Notes: generated by a model from the letters alone, not told the origin. DNA of 15,997 nucleotides from Acidobacteriota bacterium (GCA_003225595.1 QIAR01000008.1:1-15997), one strand, 5' to 3'; shown: positions 1 to 8,281, counted from the first letter of the stretch. Translations and numbers: made by a program.

Positions 1-1241
1 TCTCTCTCTCCTGTCGCTGTAGCTTCTAGCTTGGTTTCCGCGGCGCCAGCGCTCTGCATTACGTCGGCTCCAACACTCGCAGCCGCAGCAATGGCGTTGG
101 AGGGCGACAGAGTCTGCAGCGCCGCGAGGATTTCGGCATCATCATCAACTACTGCGGTTGTGAGTGCAGGAATCTCCGGTGCGGGGGCCGCGGCAAGTGG
201 CGCCGCCTCGTAGTGTTCTGTCGCCACAACCTCGGCCAGGGTAATCTCAGCAGCGCTAATTTCTGCTGAGGGTTCAAACTGTGCTTGCGATGCACCGGCA
301 AAGGTCGCTGGCGGGAGTTCCTCCGCTGCACCTGCTTCTGTCGCGACTGGTTCTGCCATCGCAACTGGTTCTTGTATTGCGATCGGCTCTTCCAAGAGTA
401 CAGGCGCTGTAGAAACTGGTTTAGTAGCAGGTTGCGATTCCACCTCAGCAGCCTGTGGGAGAGCCGATTTTGGCCCTAAAGCGTCGACGCTTTCATTGCC
501 CAAAGAAGAACCAGGCGTCTCCTCCGCGCCGCTGACTTGTGCCGCAGCCGCGGTAATGGCCGCAATCTCCTGCGGGGTGATGTCCCGTGGCAAATCGGCT
601 GGCTGGGGACGCTCAAAACGCCCAGGGGTTTCAACCTTTTTGGGCGGGTCCCTCCGAAAGAGGTCGCGAATGCCTCTTCTCTTCGGAGTTGCAACTTCGG
701 GCTCAGGCTCCGGCTCTTGCGGTTTTGGGGTAGCGGCTGGAAATTTTAGGCGCTCCTTCCACCCAGACTCTGCATCCCCAAACCGCTCGCCGGTCTCGGA
801 TTGGTTGAACTCTTCGACCGCGGCAATGGCTTTGGCGAAACGGCCAGGCTTGTAGGATTCTGCCTGGGGAACAATTTTGTCTTCGAGTTTAGTCAATGCG
901 GCTAGAAGTTCGCTGGCTTCGAAAGGCTTGACGATGTATGCATCGGCCCGCACCTTACGTGCTTCCTCGGGCCTGAAAGGCTCCAGTTTCCCCACCGTCA
1001 GTAGAACCGGGATGCGAGCCGTCTCGCGGTTTTCCTTGAGCCGCTGGCAGACCTCCAGGCCGGTGTAGCCCGGCATGTAGACGTCCAGGACAATGAGATC
1101 TGGCTTGTGCTCGGCAATCTTCTTCAAGGCCGCCGAGCCATTATTGACAGTGATCACCTCATAGCCGGCATCGCTAAGGATCTTCCGGCCCATGTTCTGG
1201 GCGGTTACGCTGTCGTCGGCGAGCAGTATTTTTCGCGCCAA
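1..1241 (-). CDS. Response regulator (CheY-like receiver) with long Ala/Pro/Glu-rich tail, 3' end outside window
   Basis: At least 413 residues are visible, and the frame is open to the left edge, so the C-terminus is missing. Residues 1-120 form a receiver domain: acidic pair D9-D10, phospho-acceptor D53 in LIVLDVYMPG, T82, and K105 in IVKPF. This implies phosphorylation by a histidine kinase, which is not in the window. After residue 125 there is no recognisable DNA-binding or enzymatic output domain. Instead there is a basic patch (RRGIRDLFRR) and a long stretch rich in Ala, Pro and Glu with VA.EPVA-like repeats and an acidic VDDDAEIL segment. The start is a TTG at 1241, chosen because it gives the canonical MARKILLADD opening and has an AAAGGA ribosome-binding site 7 nt upstream (1249-1254). 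A domain beyond the window edge remains possible. Receiver call certain; role unknown. Confidence 0.9.
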   Translation of the reverse strand, partial: MARKILLADDSVTAQNMGRKILSDAGYEVITVNNGSAALKKIAEHKPDLIVLDVYMPGYTGLEVCQRLKENRETARIPVLLTVGKLEPFRPEEARKVRADAYIVKPFEASELLAALTKLEDKIVPQAESYKPGRFAKAIAAVEEFNQSETGERFGDAESGWKERLKFPAATPKPQEPEPEPEVATPKRRGIRDLFRRDPPKKVETPGRFERPQPADLPRDITPQEIAAITAAAAQVSGAEETPGSSLGNESVDALGPKSALPQAAEVESQPATKPVSTAPVLLEEPIAIQEPVAMAEPVATEAGAAEELPPATFAGASQAQFEPSAEISAAEITLAEVVATEHYEAAPLAAAPAPEIPALTTAVVDDDAEILAALQTLSPSNAIAAAASVGADVMQSAGAAETKLEATATGER

Positions 1242-1276
1242 GGAGATGTCCTTTGGTGGGGGAGAGATGAGCCGAA

Positions 1277-1303
1277 ATTAACGTGTCTCAAGCTCTAAGT
1301 CAA
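1277..1303 (-). promoter_or_regulatory. Possible sigma-70-type promoter of the response regulator gene
   Basis: On the minus strand, TTGACT (1298-1303) is followed after 15 bp by GTTAAT (1277-1282). The -35 matches 5 of 6 consensus bases and the -10 matches 4 of 6, but the spacer is short. Placement fits a leader of about 30 nt before the TTG start. Weak support on its own. Confidence 0.3.
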
Positions 1304-1323
1304 TGATCAGAAGGGAATAAGCA

Positions 1324-1347
1324 GGTTACCAGTGGACAGTAACCAGT
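1324..1347. repeat. CAGT short-period repeat and small inverted repeat
   Basis: CAGT occurs at 1330, 1337 and 1344, an exact 7-bp period. GGTTAC (1324-1329) and GTAACC (1339-1344) form a 6-bp inverted repeat around a 9-nt loop. It lies in the 206-bp gap between the bamD-like gene and the response regulator gene. It could be a weak hairpin in the transcript or a relic of an interspersed repeat. Confidence 0.45.
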
Positions 1348-1447
1348 AGAATGCATAATCCGGGAGGGACAGGCCCCTTCGGACTAGTAGTCGCTCCCCA
1401 TGATTGCTATCCGAAATGACCTCTCGGGGCCTCTGGTCTGCCCCTAT

Positions 1448-3031
1448 CTAGAAGGGAACGATCTTCCGCAGGCCCTTCTTTTTCTTGTGCTTGCTTGAAG
1501 CGATCGTTTTGTCTATGTCATCGTTGGCATTCTTTTGCTGGCTGCTGGAGGTCGTATCGGCGGAATTGCTGTCCGCACGACCCGCCGCGGGTTGGGCTGG
1601 CTGCGAATCGCCGTTCTGGATTTCATTTACCTGCGATGGAGGCGGCAAGATCTGGCTGCCACCCGGGGATGCGTTTGGCTTGAGTTCGTTCGGATCCTGC
1701 GGGACGTTCGGCTTGAGTTCTCCCGCTGCCGGGCTCGCCGGATCGCTGGATGCAGCCGGAGCAGCAGAATTGTTGGTTGGGGTCGGAGTGGCGGAGTTGT
1801 CAGGCTGTGCGGCAGTGGCACCGGCCGACGAACTCCCAGTCGATGAGTTGTCCGCAGGAGCGGGAATCGCAGAGCTGTCCGCTGGTGGCGCATCAGAACG
1901 CGGTGCAGCCTCATTGGGCGGAGGCGCCCCCTTTCCCACGGTCTCCACTGAAACGGCATTCTTGTCGGAGCCAGGAGCGGCCGGTCCCATCATGGCGCGC
2001 GTGGCCTGTTGGACGACCTCCGTTGCGCTCACCGGCTTGGGATCTACAAGCGTCGGGTCGCCGACCTTGGTTGCTTGCGCCACATCGGGGTGCTTCTGGA
2101 AATTCCCCATCAAGCGGCCGAACATGCCGGTTTCCTGGCGACTTTGGAGTTCCTTAATGTTCTGCTCAACCGCGGCTTTGGTAGGTCTGGGGGCAGGACG
2201 ATGCAGAGCCGCCAGCCGACTCTTGGCATCGTCTGCGCGGTCCATCACCGGATAGCGTGTGAGAATACGCGAGTAGGCATCCGCCCCGCCATTGGTGAAG
2301 TCTTGAATCATGCGGGCTTTGGCGGTTTCATCTAGCTTCCGCGCCCTCAGCATGGCGATCTCGCCCTCATAGGATTGACCCAGAAGATAAAGCGCCTCAT
2401 CTACCCGGCTGTAGAGCGGATAGCGATCCACGATGGTGCGCAGGCGCGCGATTGCCGCGGGATAAGACTGCCGCAGGTAATAGAAGCGTCCTATGCGGAA
2501 CTCCCGCTCCGCTAATACTTCTTGTACCTCCAGCAATCGCTGCTTGGCTTCCGGCACCAGCTTGCTGTCCGGGAACTGCATTATCAGCTGCCGGTATTCT
2601 TGTTCCGCGCGCATGCCATGGGTGAAGTCGCGATCCGGCTTTTCCATCTGCTGATAATGGATGTTGGCGAGCTTGAGCTGTGCCTCGGCCGCCTCCGGCA
2701 TGTTGGGGAAGAAGGTTTCAAAATCCTTGTACTCGATTTCGGCCTGGGTCAGCGCGGTCGAACCGCCCTCGGCGTACCAGGAATCAGCCACCGCCAGCTT
2801 GGCGCGCGCAATGTATTCCGAATCCGGATAGGTGTTGATCAAGGTCTGCAGCGTCATTCGCGCGACTTCGAAGCGGTTGTGCTTCATCGCGTCCATGGCC
2901 CGGTCAAACAATACCTTGTCGGGCTGCTTGGAGCCGAGGTTCGCCAGCGGGTTCTGAACCTTCTTGTTGGTGCAGGCCGCGGTAAGTAGCAGCAGGCCCA
3001 GGAGTACGATAACCGGAATACGACGTAACAT
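1448..3031 (-). CDS. bamD: BamD-like outer-membrane assembly lipoprotein with 250-residue low-complexity tail
   Basis: The product has 527 residues. Residues 1-20 are a lipoprotein signal (hydrophobic core, then LTAAC with the lipidated Cys at 20), so it should be anchored in the outer membrane facing the periplasm. Residues about 38-275 match the BamD/YfiO layout of repeated TPR-like helix pairs, with typical phrases such as LINTYPDSEY, FETFFPN, EYRQLIMQFPDSK and IVDRYP. BamD works with BamA to insert beta-barrel proteins. E. coli BamD is about 245 residues. Here residues about 278-527 are an extra Pro/Ala/Ser/Asn-rich region with the repeat ELKPN and a very basic end (SKHKKKKGLRKIVPF). An RBS GAGG lies 5 nt upstream of the ATG (3037-3040). 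Another TPR lipoprotein of the CpoB/YbgF type is less likely because of the ordered BamD-like repeats. Confidence 0.8.
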   Translation of the reverse strand: MLRRIPVIVLLGLLLLTAACTNKKVQNPLANLGSKQPDKVLFDRAMDAMKHNRFEVARMTLQTLINTYPDSEYIARAKLAVADSWYAEGGSTALTQAEIEYKDFETFFPNMPEAAEAQLKLANIHYQQMEKPDRDFTHGMRAEQEYRQLIMQFPDSKLVPEAKQRLLEVQEVLAEREFRIGRFYYLRQSYPAAIARLRTIVDRYPLYSRVDEALYLLGQSYEGEIAMLRARKLDETAKARMIQDFTNGGADAYSRILTRYPVMDRADDAKSRLAALHRPAPRPTKAAVEQNIKELQSRQETGMFGRLMGNFQKHPDVAQATKVGDPTLVDPKPVSATEVVQQATRAMMGPAAPGSDKNAVSVETVGKGAPPPNEAAPRSDAPPADSSAIPAPADNSSTGSSSAGATAAQPDNSATPTPTNNSAAPAASSDPASPAAGELKPNVPQDPNELKPNASPGGSQILPPPSQVNEIQNGDSQPAQPAAGRADSNSADTTSSSQQKNANDDIDKTIASSKHKKKKGLRKIVPF

Positions 3032-3063
3032 GAAAACCTCAGGAAAAGAATAATGTTTTTGTG

Positions 3064-3117
3064 TTCCTCTGTGCTCTCTGTGTCCTTCCTCTGTGCTCCT
3101 CCGTGTCCTCTGTGGTT
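3064..3117. repeat. CT-rich CTGTG short-period repeat
   Basis: In the rpe-bamD gap, CYGTG recurs at 3069, 3078, 3091, 3101 and 3110, a spacing of 9-13 bp. A 13-bp unit TTCCTCTGTGCTC is repeated exactly at 3064-3076 and 3086-3098. The complement is rich in CACAGAGG. It lies upstream of bamD in the direction of transcription and does not continue either reading frame. Confidence 0.6.
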
Positions 3118-3151
3118 GTAAACTACCGTCCAGGCCGACTGTGCGATTCGG

Positions 3152-3868
3152 CTACACCTTCTGCAGGGTAGCCTCGATCGCGGTCTTCAACAATTTCTGC
3201 GCATTTACCTTTGGATCACCCTGCCCGAACACTGCGTTGCCTGCAACCAGAATTTCCGCTCCGGCCCGTACCACCTCTGCCACGGTATTCAATCCGATGC
3301 CACCGTCAACTTCGATGCGGTAGTTCAGGCCACGCACGGCGCGTATCTCGGCCAGGCGGCGGATCTTATGTACCGCTCCGGGAATGAATTTTTGCCCTCC
3401 AAACCCGGGGTTCACCGACATCACCAGAACGTAGTCCACTATATCGAGAACTTCACTCAGGGTCTCGACCGGGGTCGCGGGGTTGATCACAACCCCAGCA
3501 ATCGCCCCCAGGCTACGAATATGTTGTAGAGTTCGGTTCAAATGGCGGCATGCTTCCTGATGGACTGAAATCCAGTCTGCGCCGGCGTCCACGAAATCCG
3601 TAATGTATTGGTCTGGATTGGCGATCATCAGGTGGCAGTCGAGCGGCAACTGGGTAGCCTTGCGCAGCGATTTCACGACGGGCGGGCCAATGGTGATGTT
3701 CGGCACGAAATGCCCGTCCATAATGTCTACATGGACCAGGGTTCCGCCGCCTTCGGTGGCACTACGAATCTGGTCCGCCAGATGGGCGAAATCCGCCGAC
3801 AAAATCGAAGGTGCGAGTTCGATCAAACCTGGGTTCTCGCGCAAGGGATATTTGTGAAATTCTATCAT
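3152..3868 (-). CDS. rpe: Ribulose-phosphate 3-epimerase
   Basis: This 238-residue cytoplasmic TIM-barrel enzyme interconverts ribulose-5-phosphate and xylulose-5-phosphate in the pentose phosphate pathway. Visible motifs in order: LAPSILSADF (18-27), the metal-binding H46 and D48 in HVDIMDGHFVPN, H79 in CHLMI, the flexible loop SVNPGFGGQKF (151-161), and D188 in EVDGGI, the second catalytic Asp. Near the C-terminus AGNAVF replaces the more usual AGSAVF of the phosphate-binding loop. The ATG at 3868 has no clear RBS. An in-frame TTG 14 codons later would give the common MIELAPSILSADF start, so the N-terminus is uncertain. It lies 96 bp downstream of the kinase gene on the same strand. Confidence 0.95.
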   Translation of the reverse strand: MIEFHKYPLRENPGLIELAPSILSADFAHLADQIRSATEGGGTLVHVDIMDGHFVPNITIGPPVVKSLRKATQLPLDCHLMIANPDQYITDFVDAGADWISVHQEACRHLNRTLQHIRSLGAIAGVVINPATPVETLSEVLDIVDYVLVMSVNPGFGGQKFIPGAVHKIRRLAEIRAVRGLNYRIEVDGGIGLNTVAEVVRAGAEILVAGNAVFGQGDPKVNAQKLLKTAIEATLQKV

Positions 3869-3936
3869 GCAGTGATGGTGGAGGGACGGGGCACGGTCGC
3901 CTTTGCTTACGTGCGGGCCGCGGTTCGGAGACGCTC

Positions 3937-3961
3937 GGCTTCTTAGCTAAAGCGCGAAGCC
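3937..3961 (-). terminator. Weak hairpin after the kinase gene
   Basis: GGCTTC (3937-3942) and GAAGCC (3956-3961) form a 6-bp stem around a 13-nt loop, starting 3 nt after the kinase stop codon. There is no T-tract on the minus strand, so intrinsic termination would be poor. It may only slow readthrough into rpe. Confidence 0.25.
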
Positions 3962-3964
3962 CGG

Positions 3965-6904
3965 TTACTCCAATTTTGTGTATTCCGCTTTGGCTTCCTT
4001 CAGGATGGGGATATTAGGGTCGGCATCTTTCCAGAGGGCAAAGAAGTCCTGGTAAGCGGTGCGGGCCGCAGCCGCGTCGCCTGACAAAGCGCGCGCTCGC
4101 CCCAGCTGCAGATGGGACAGGGCGCATGCGGGTGAGGTCTGGCATACCCCGCGATGATCCAGGATTTTTTGGAACTCGGCTGCCGCGTCCTTCCCCTGGC
4201 GTGCCTTCAGGTAAGCTTGGCCGCGAACGTAACTGGGCGCCAGGCGTGAAGCGAAGCCAGTCTCATAAGGAAATGCCACCTGGAGCAGTTCGATCGCTTT
4301 GCCGGGATTGCCGTGGTTGATCTCAATCTCTCCGCGGATCATCGGCACCCAAACGTCGTTGACCAAAGTATTGTTGGGGAAACGTCTGCCCAACTCATCC
4401 GCGATCGCTGTCGCCTGGCGTGCGTCGCCTGCCATGGCTTGTGCGAGGCCGGCAAAAAACAGTGTTGCTTGGCTTCGATCCAGAGCGAGCGCCGCCAGCA
4501 CTCCGGCACGTACCTGTGTATCATTCCCAACCAGGGCTTCCGTCGTCGCCTGCCGTGCCGTAATGCCTGCCGCATTCTCTTCAAACTTTCCTCGCCGCGC
4601 CGACTCAATTGCCTGTTGGTAAGTTTCTCGGGCTTTCTGTAGCTTGCCCGAAAAGGCGGCAGCTTCCGAGACCGTTTCCAGCATCTCGAATTCGTTCGTC
4701 TTGCCTTTTGCCCAGTCCGCCTCACGCTGCATCCCCGAGGTGTCGCTTTCCAGAAAAGCCAGGACGTAGAGGTCCCGGTGATCACCCATGCCATCCAGCT
4801 TGAGTGCCAGTTGCTTTTCGCGGACCGCCTTGGCCTCAGCAAAGCGGTTAAGGCCGAAGTACGAACCTCCCAAGACCCCATAGCTGAAAGCGCTATTCGG
4901 GTCCAGGCGCATGGTCTCCTGAGCTTCCGCGAGCCCCTGGTCAAATTTACCAAGATAGCCGTTATAGCCAACCGCGAGATTATTGCTCGGGATTGAATCG
5001 CGTGGATAGGTCCGCTTCCACAATTGATACGCTTCTATCGCCTTATCCCACTCCCCAGTAACGTTCTCGTAGTAGTGGGTTGAAATATAGAGCTTTTCCG
5101 GTTCGCTGGCACGTTCTCGCCGTTCGAAGGCCTGTTTCGTGTTTTCGATCCCAAGGGCACTCTGGCCGGTATTGGTATATACCTGCCCCAGGCGCGCGTA
5201 GGCCACGGCGAAATTGGGATCCAGTTCGAGAGCATGTTTATAGAAAGGGATGGCAGTGTACTCGGACCCTTTATCCCGTTCCGCCTCGCCCAAACTGAAA
5301 GCCTTGAGCGCCTCCAGTGAAGAAGTAGTCGCTTCGATGGGGGCGTCGAACTTCTTGATTGAAGCCAGCGACTCGCCAAGCTTGCCGCGCAAGCTCGAGG
5401 CTGCCTTGCCGACCGCGCCCAGCACCTGCTCCTTCTTGTCCACCTCGACTTGCTCTCGCGCCAGGGTGTCTCCAGTCTGGCAATTGACTGCATCGACGCC
5501 CACCACGTACTGGCTACCTAGGGTGGCAATAGAACCGTTCAGGACGGCCTTGATGCTCTCACGCTGGCAGATCTGACGGGCCAGATCTGGTGTCAGCCGC
5601 TCATCGGAGGACCGCCCCATGTAACGCAGGGTGTCCCTCACGCGCTCCTGGGGAAAGATGTTCAGAAACGGGGACTGTTCCAGTTGCACCGCCAGCGCCT
5701 GCTTCAGCGTGCCTTCAAAGACCGGGTCGCCCGTGGTGTTCACGAAGTCGGAGAGCAGAATGGAGTCCTTTCCCGTCAGTGCATGCGGTCGCCGCGTGTA
5801 GAAAAAGCCGGCTACGGCGGCCAAAGCTATCACTACAACGCCACCCACGATGTACCACCGCTTTGAGCTCCGTAGAGCTGCAACCGTTGTACTGGAACTG
5901 GGAGCCGCTATCGGCACCGCTGGTTGCACCGCTGGAGCAGACGGCGCCACAGCAACTGCCGATCCTGCTTGTCCGGCGGCAGACGCTGTCGTCGCGGGGG
6001 TCGCGGCACCCACCGCCGAGGTCTTCCCCGAATCAATCTCCCGTTTCAACCGCTTCAGGTCAGCGCGCATCTCGGACGCTACCTGATAACGCAAGTCGCG
6101 GTCCTTTTCCAAGGCCTTGTTGATGATCCTCTCTAACTCCGCGGGCAGATTTGGATTCAGCCGCACTGGCTCGGTCGGCGCGCGGTTCAGGATGGCATCG
6201 AAAATGACAGCCGATGTGTTACCGGTGAACGGCTGCCTACCCGTCGCCATTTCGTAGAGCACTGCGCCGAAAGAGAAGAGGTCTGTCCGCGCGTCCAGTT
6301 CTTCGCCCCGTGCCTGCTCGGGCGACATGTAGGCCACCGTGCCTACGGTGCTGCCTGGACTCGTAAGGTTGGCCTCATCCACGATTGCTGTAGCCAAAGA
6401 CGCGCCCGCGCGTTCTAATTGCGCCGGCGTTCGCATGGCCAGTTTGGCCAGACCAAAGTCGAGGATCTTGGCCTGGCCGCGCTTGCTGAGAAACAGGTTC
6501 GCCGGTTTCAGGTCGCGATGGACGATCCCCGCCGTGTGCGCCACGTCCAATGCATCGGCAATTTGGGTTGCGATTTCCAACAGGCGCTCGACCGGCATCG
6601 GCTTGCTTTCGATGCGGTATTTGAGCGTTGTACCCTCGAGGTACTCCATCACGATGAAGTGAAGCCCCTGGTCATCACCGATGTCATAAATCGTGCAGAT
6701 ATTTGGATGATTCAATGCGGACGCCGCGCGGGCTTCGCGCTGAAAGCGCTCGCGAGCTTGCGGATCCTGGGCCAGATCTTCTGGCAGGAACTTGAGGGCC
6801 ACACGTCGGCCCAGGCGGAGGTCTTCAGCCTCGTACACGACTCCCATGCCACCGCCGCCCAGCTTGCTCAGAATGCGGTAATGGGAGATGGTTTGGCCCA
6901 GCAT
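3965..6904 (-). CDS. Membrane Ser/Thr protein kinase with C-terminal periplasmic TPR domain
   Basis: The product has 979 residues. Residues about 9-290 are a Hanks-type kinase with all key elements: Gly-rich loop LGGGGMG (15-21), Lys38 in VALKFL, alphaC Glu57, HRDLKPAN (129-136, catalytic Asp131), DFG (149-151) and the activation-segment end MSPEQARGE. An Ala/Pro-rich linker (about 295-345) leads to one membrane segment at about 350-369, so the kinase is cytoplasmic and the rest extracytoplasmic. Residues about 380-525 resemble the small alpha/beta domain often found before TPRs in such proteins. From about 535 onward there are TPR-type helices (for example YKHALELDPNFAVAYARLGQVY). Kinases of this build are common in Acidobacteriota, and their signals are mostly unknown. 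There are no PASTA repeats. The ATG has no visible RBS and follows a good promoter at short distance. Confidence 0.95.
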   Translation of the reverse strand: MLGQTISHYRILSKLGGGGMGVVYEAEDLRLGRRVALKFLPEDLAQDPQARERFQREARAASALNHPNICTIYDIGDDQGLHFIVMEYLEGTTLKYRIESKPMPVERLLEIATQIADALDVAHTAGIVHRDLKPANLFLSKRGQAKILDFGLAKLAMRTPAQLERAGASLATAIVDEANLTSPGSTVGTVAYMSPEQARGEELDARTDLFSFGAVLYEMATGRQPFTGNTSAVIFDAILNRAPTEPVRLNPNLPAELERIINKALEKDRDLRYQVASEMRADLKRLKREIDSGKTSAVGAATPATTASAAGQAGSAVAVAPSAPAVQPAVPIAAPSSSTTVAALRSSKRWYIVGGVVVIALAAVAGFFYTRRPHALTGKDSILLSDFVNTTGDPVFEGTLKQALAVQLEQSPFLNIFPQERVRDTLRYMGRSSDERLTPDLARQICQRESIKAVLNGSIATLGSQYVVGVDAVNCQTGDTLAREQVEVDKKEQVLGAVGKAASSLRGKLGESLASIKKFDAPIEATTSSLEALKAFSLGEAERDKGSEYTAIPFYKHALELDPNFAVAYARLGQVYTNTGQSALGIENTKQAFERRERASEPEKLYISTHYYENVTGEWDKAIEAYQLWKRTYPRDSIPSNNLAVGYNGYLGKFDQGLAEAQETMRLDPNSAFSYGVLGGSYFGLNRFAEAKAVREKQLALKLDGMGDHRDLYVLAFLESDTSGMQREADWAKGKTNEFEMLETVSEAAAFSGKLQKARETYQQAIESARRGKFEENAAGITARQATTEALVGNDTQVRAGVLAALALDRSQATLFFAGLAQAMAGDARQATAIADELGRRFPNNTLVNDVWVPMIRGEIEINHGNPGKAIELLQVAFPYETGFASRLAPSYVRGQAYLKARQGKDAAAEFQKILDHRGVCQTSPACALSHLQLGRARALSGDAAAARTAYQDFFALWKDADPNIPILKEAKAEYTKLE

Positions 6905-6927
6905 GGCGCGTTCACGGTCGGACGGCT

Positions 6928-6956
6928 ATGTTAGGCTGTGGCCACTCGCAAGTCAA
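6928..6956 (-). promoter_or_regulatory. Sigma-70-type promoter of the kinase gene
   Basis: On the minus strand, TTGACT (6951-6956) and TAACAT (6928-6933) are separated by exactly 17 bp. The -35 matches 5 of 6 and the -10 matches 4 of 6 consensus bases. Transcription would begin about 15-20 nt before the ATG at 6904, leaving a very short leader without an obvious RBS. Confidence 0.5.
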
Positions 6957-7162
6957 TTCAGGTGCGGATGAATGGTGCAGATGAAACGACTGGCCCACTC
7001 GCGATGATTCCCATGCCGCCGCCCCAAACATGCCGGTGCGCTGCGATTGGTGGGTTGGGTTGAAGCCGCGTCTTGGGGCAGCATAAGATCGTCTTTCTTG
7101 ACTTAGGCTTCAGCTGCTGAGATCCGAAAAGCGGCCTTCAGCACGCCTATCGGCTGTTTGAT

Positions 7163-7174
7163 TTGAGATCTCAA
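7163..7174. promoter_or_regulatory. Palindrome TTGAGATCTCAA, possible operator
   Basis: This is a perfect 12-bp palindrome centred 75 bp upstream of the DMT transporter ATG. It shares its central GAGATCTC with a second palindrome at 15149-15162. The position suits a repressor or activator site, but no regulator is identified in the window. Confidence 0.3.
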
Positions 7175-7242
7175 TCCTTCTCCCAGCATCTCTATCCTAG
7201 CAGCGAACACAGGCGTGCTAATCTCGTGAACTCGAAAAGAGC

Positions 7243-8088
7243 ATGCCTGTTTCATCCCAATTCGTCTTTACCGGATACAGCCTCGCCACACTCTGTTCCT
7301 GGGGCACGGGCGATTTCATCGGCGGATACGCCGCTAAGCGAGCGAATGCCTTTGTACTGGCTGCGCTGGCTCACGCTTGCGGGCTGATCCTGATGACCAC
7401 GGTCGCGCTGCTCAGCGGTGGTCCCTTCCCGTCGCGGACATCTGCTCTATGGGCGATCGCAGCCGGTCTCAGCGGTGGCGCGGCTCTCGCAATCTTTTAT
7501 CGCGCACTGGCTAGTGGGAAAATGGGGCTGATCGCTCCGACCTCTGCTGTCCTGGCAGCGGTAATCTCGGTGAGTTACGGAATCTTCACCGAGGGGCTTC
7601 CCCACGCAATTCAACTTGTGGGCTTTGTTCTGGCAGCGATCGGAATTTTTCTGATCTCCAGGCCTGAAGGTGGGGCAGGCCGCCCCGAGGGTCTCTCTCT
7701 CGCGTTCTTTGCCGGCCTCGGCTTCGCCGGCTTCTTTCTTTGCATGAAGCAAACCGGTGGCAGCTCGGCTCTGTGGTCTGCGGCGCTGGCTCGTCTGTCT
7801 TCCTTCGTTCTGGTGTGCACGATTGTGCTTGTGGGTGTTACGGAAAGAAGTATTCAACGCACCGGTGTACTGCTAGGCGGGCTGGCCGGATGTCTAGATG
7901 TAACCGGAACTGCGTTGTACGTCCGCGCCAGCCAGACTGGACGTTTGGATGCTGCCGTAGTCCTTACTTCACTTTATCCAGCGGTCACCGTGTTGCTCGC
8001 GCGGCTGCTCCTTAAAGAACATTTCACGCGTTGGAAAGTGGTAGGAATGCTAGCGGCAATTCTGGCCGTGCCGATGATTGCGCTGTAG
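7243..8088 (+). CDS. DMT-superfamily (EamA-type) transporter
   Basis: The product has 281 residues and is almost entirely hydrophobic, with about ten predicted membrane segments in two similar halves, as in EamA/RhaT-type drug/metabolite transporters. The first half opens with a helix containing SWGTGDFIGGY and carries the typical phrase IFYRALASGKMGLIAPTSAV at residues about 84-104. The second half contains the corresponding ALYVRASQTGRLDAAVVLTSLYPAVTVL stretch and LLKEHFTRWKVVGMLAAILAV, which is the usual end of the family. Family members export amino acids, nucleotide-related compounds or other small metabolites from the cytoplasm; the substrate cannot be read from the sequence. The ATG is preceded only by a weak purine-rich AAAAGAG. 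The gene stands alone, followed by an inverted-repeat element. Confidence 0.9.
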   Translation: MPVSSQFVFTGYSLATLCSWGTGDFIGGYAAKRANAFVLAALAHACGLILMTTVALLSGGPFPSRTSALWAIAAGLSGGAALAIFYRALASGKMGLIAPTSAVLAAVISVSYGIFTEGLPHAIQLVGFVLAAIGIFLISRPEGGAGRPEGLSLAFFAGLGFAGFFLCMKQTGGSSALWSAALARLSSFVLVCTIVLVGVTERSIQRTGVLLGGLAGCLDVTGTALYVRASQTGRLDAAVVLTSLYPAVTVLLARLLLKEHFTRWKVVGMLAAILAVPMIAL

Positions 8089-8099
8089 TGAATAGAAAT

Positions 8100-8200
8100 C
8101 AGCCACAGATTTGCACGGATAAACGCGGATTTATCTTTAACCGGATCTTTTCCTGAAATCTCCTTCTCGATCCGTGAAAATCCGTGCCGATCCGTGGCTG
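8100..8200. repeat. Large imperfect inverted repeat with 10-bp-period ATCCGTG units
   Basis: Arms 8100-8130 and 8170-8200 are 31 nt each and match at 24 of 31 positions as inverted copies, beginning and ending with CAGCCAC/GTGGCTG. Within the right arm, ATCCGTG occurs at 8170, 8180 and 8190, an exact 10-bp period. The left arm has the matching CACAGAT, CACGGAT and CGCGGAT at 8104, 8114 and 8124. The spacer is 39 nt. It lies between two plus-strand genes and overlaps the false upstream extension of the ABC ATPase frame. Confidence 0.75.
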
Positions 8201-8281
8201 TCGTTATTGGCCCAATCTTCTGGGCGAAATTCGCTGCCCGCTACTCGCAACTGTTCACTCCCAGCTGCTACTATCGCCGAC

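Larger units (their letters stand above)
6905..7242. other. Divergent intergenic region between kinase and DMT transporter genes
   Basis: These 338 bp hold no supported gene. The left end has the kinase promoter. Near the right end is a 12-bp perfect palindrome (7163-7174). A short stretch around 7010-7030 resembles the DNA encoding the kinase Gly-rich loop (CCCATGCC-CCGCC), but the surrounding frame soon stops. No tRNA, riboswitch or strong hairpin is evident. No convincing -10/-35 pair was found for the rightward gene. Confidence 0.7.

Noticed and set aside
285..430. Degenerate repeats encoding VA.EPVA motifs, considered as a DNA repeat array
   Set aside because: The repetition follows codons in the response regulator tail and is explained by protein low complexity.
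496..855. Plus-strand open frames across 1-1240
   Set aside because: They mirror the response regulator gene, which has a full receiver domain and RBS on the minus strand but no start-stop pair in the window because its end is cut off.
1485..2255. 256-codon open frame on the plus strand
   Set aside because: It is antisense to the low-complexity tail and part of the TPR domain of the BamD-like gene. GC-rich codons keep the mirror frame open. It resembles no protein family.
7005..7035. Fragment resembling the kinase Gly-rich loop coding DNA, possible pseudogene
   Set aside because: Only about 19 bp are similar, and no kinase-like residues continue on either side. Chance similarity of GC-rich Gly/Met codons is more likely.
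8174..8281. 36-codon upstream extension of the ABC ATPase
   Set aside because: It lies in the ATCCGTG inverted repeat and encodes residues unlike the family. The GTG at 8282 starts exactly at the conserved first strand.
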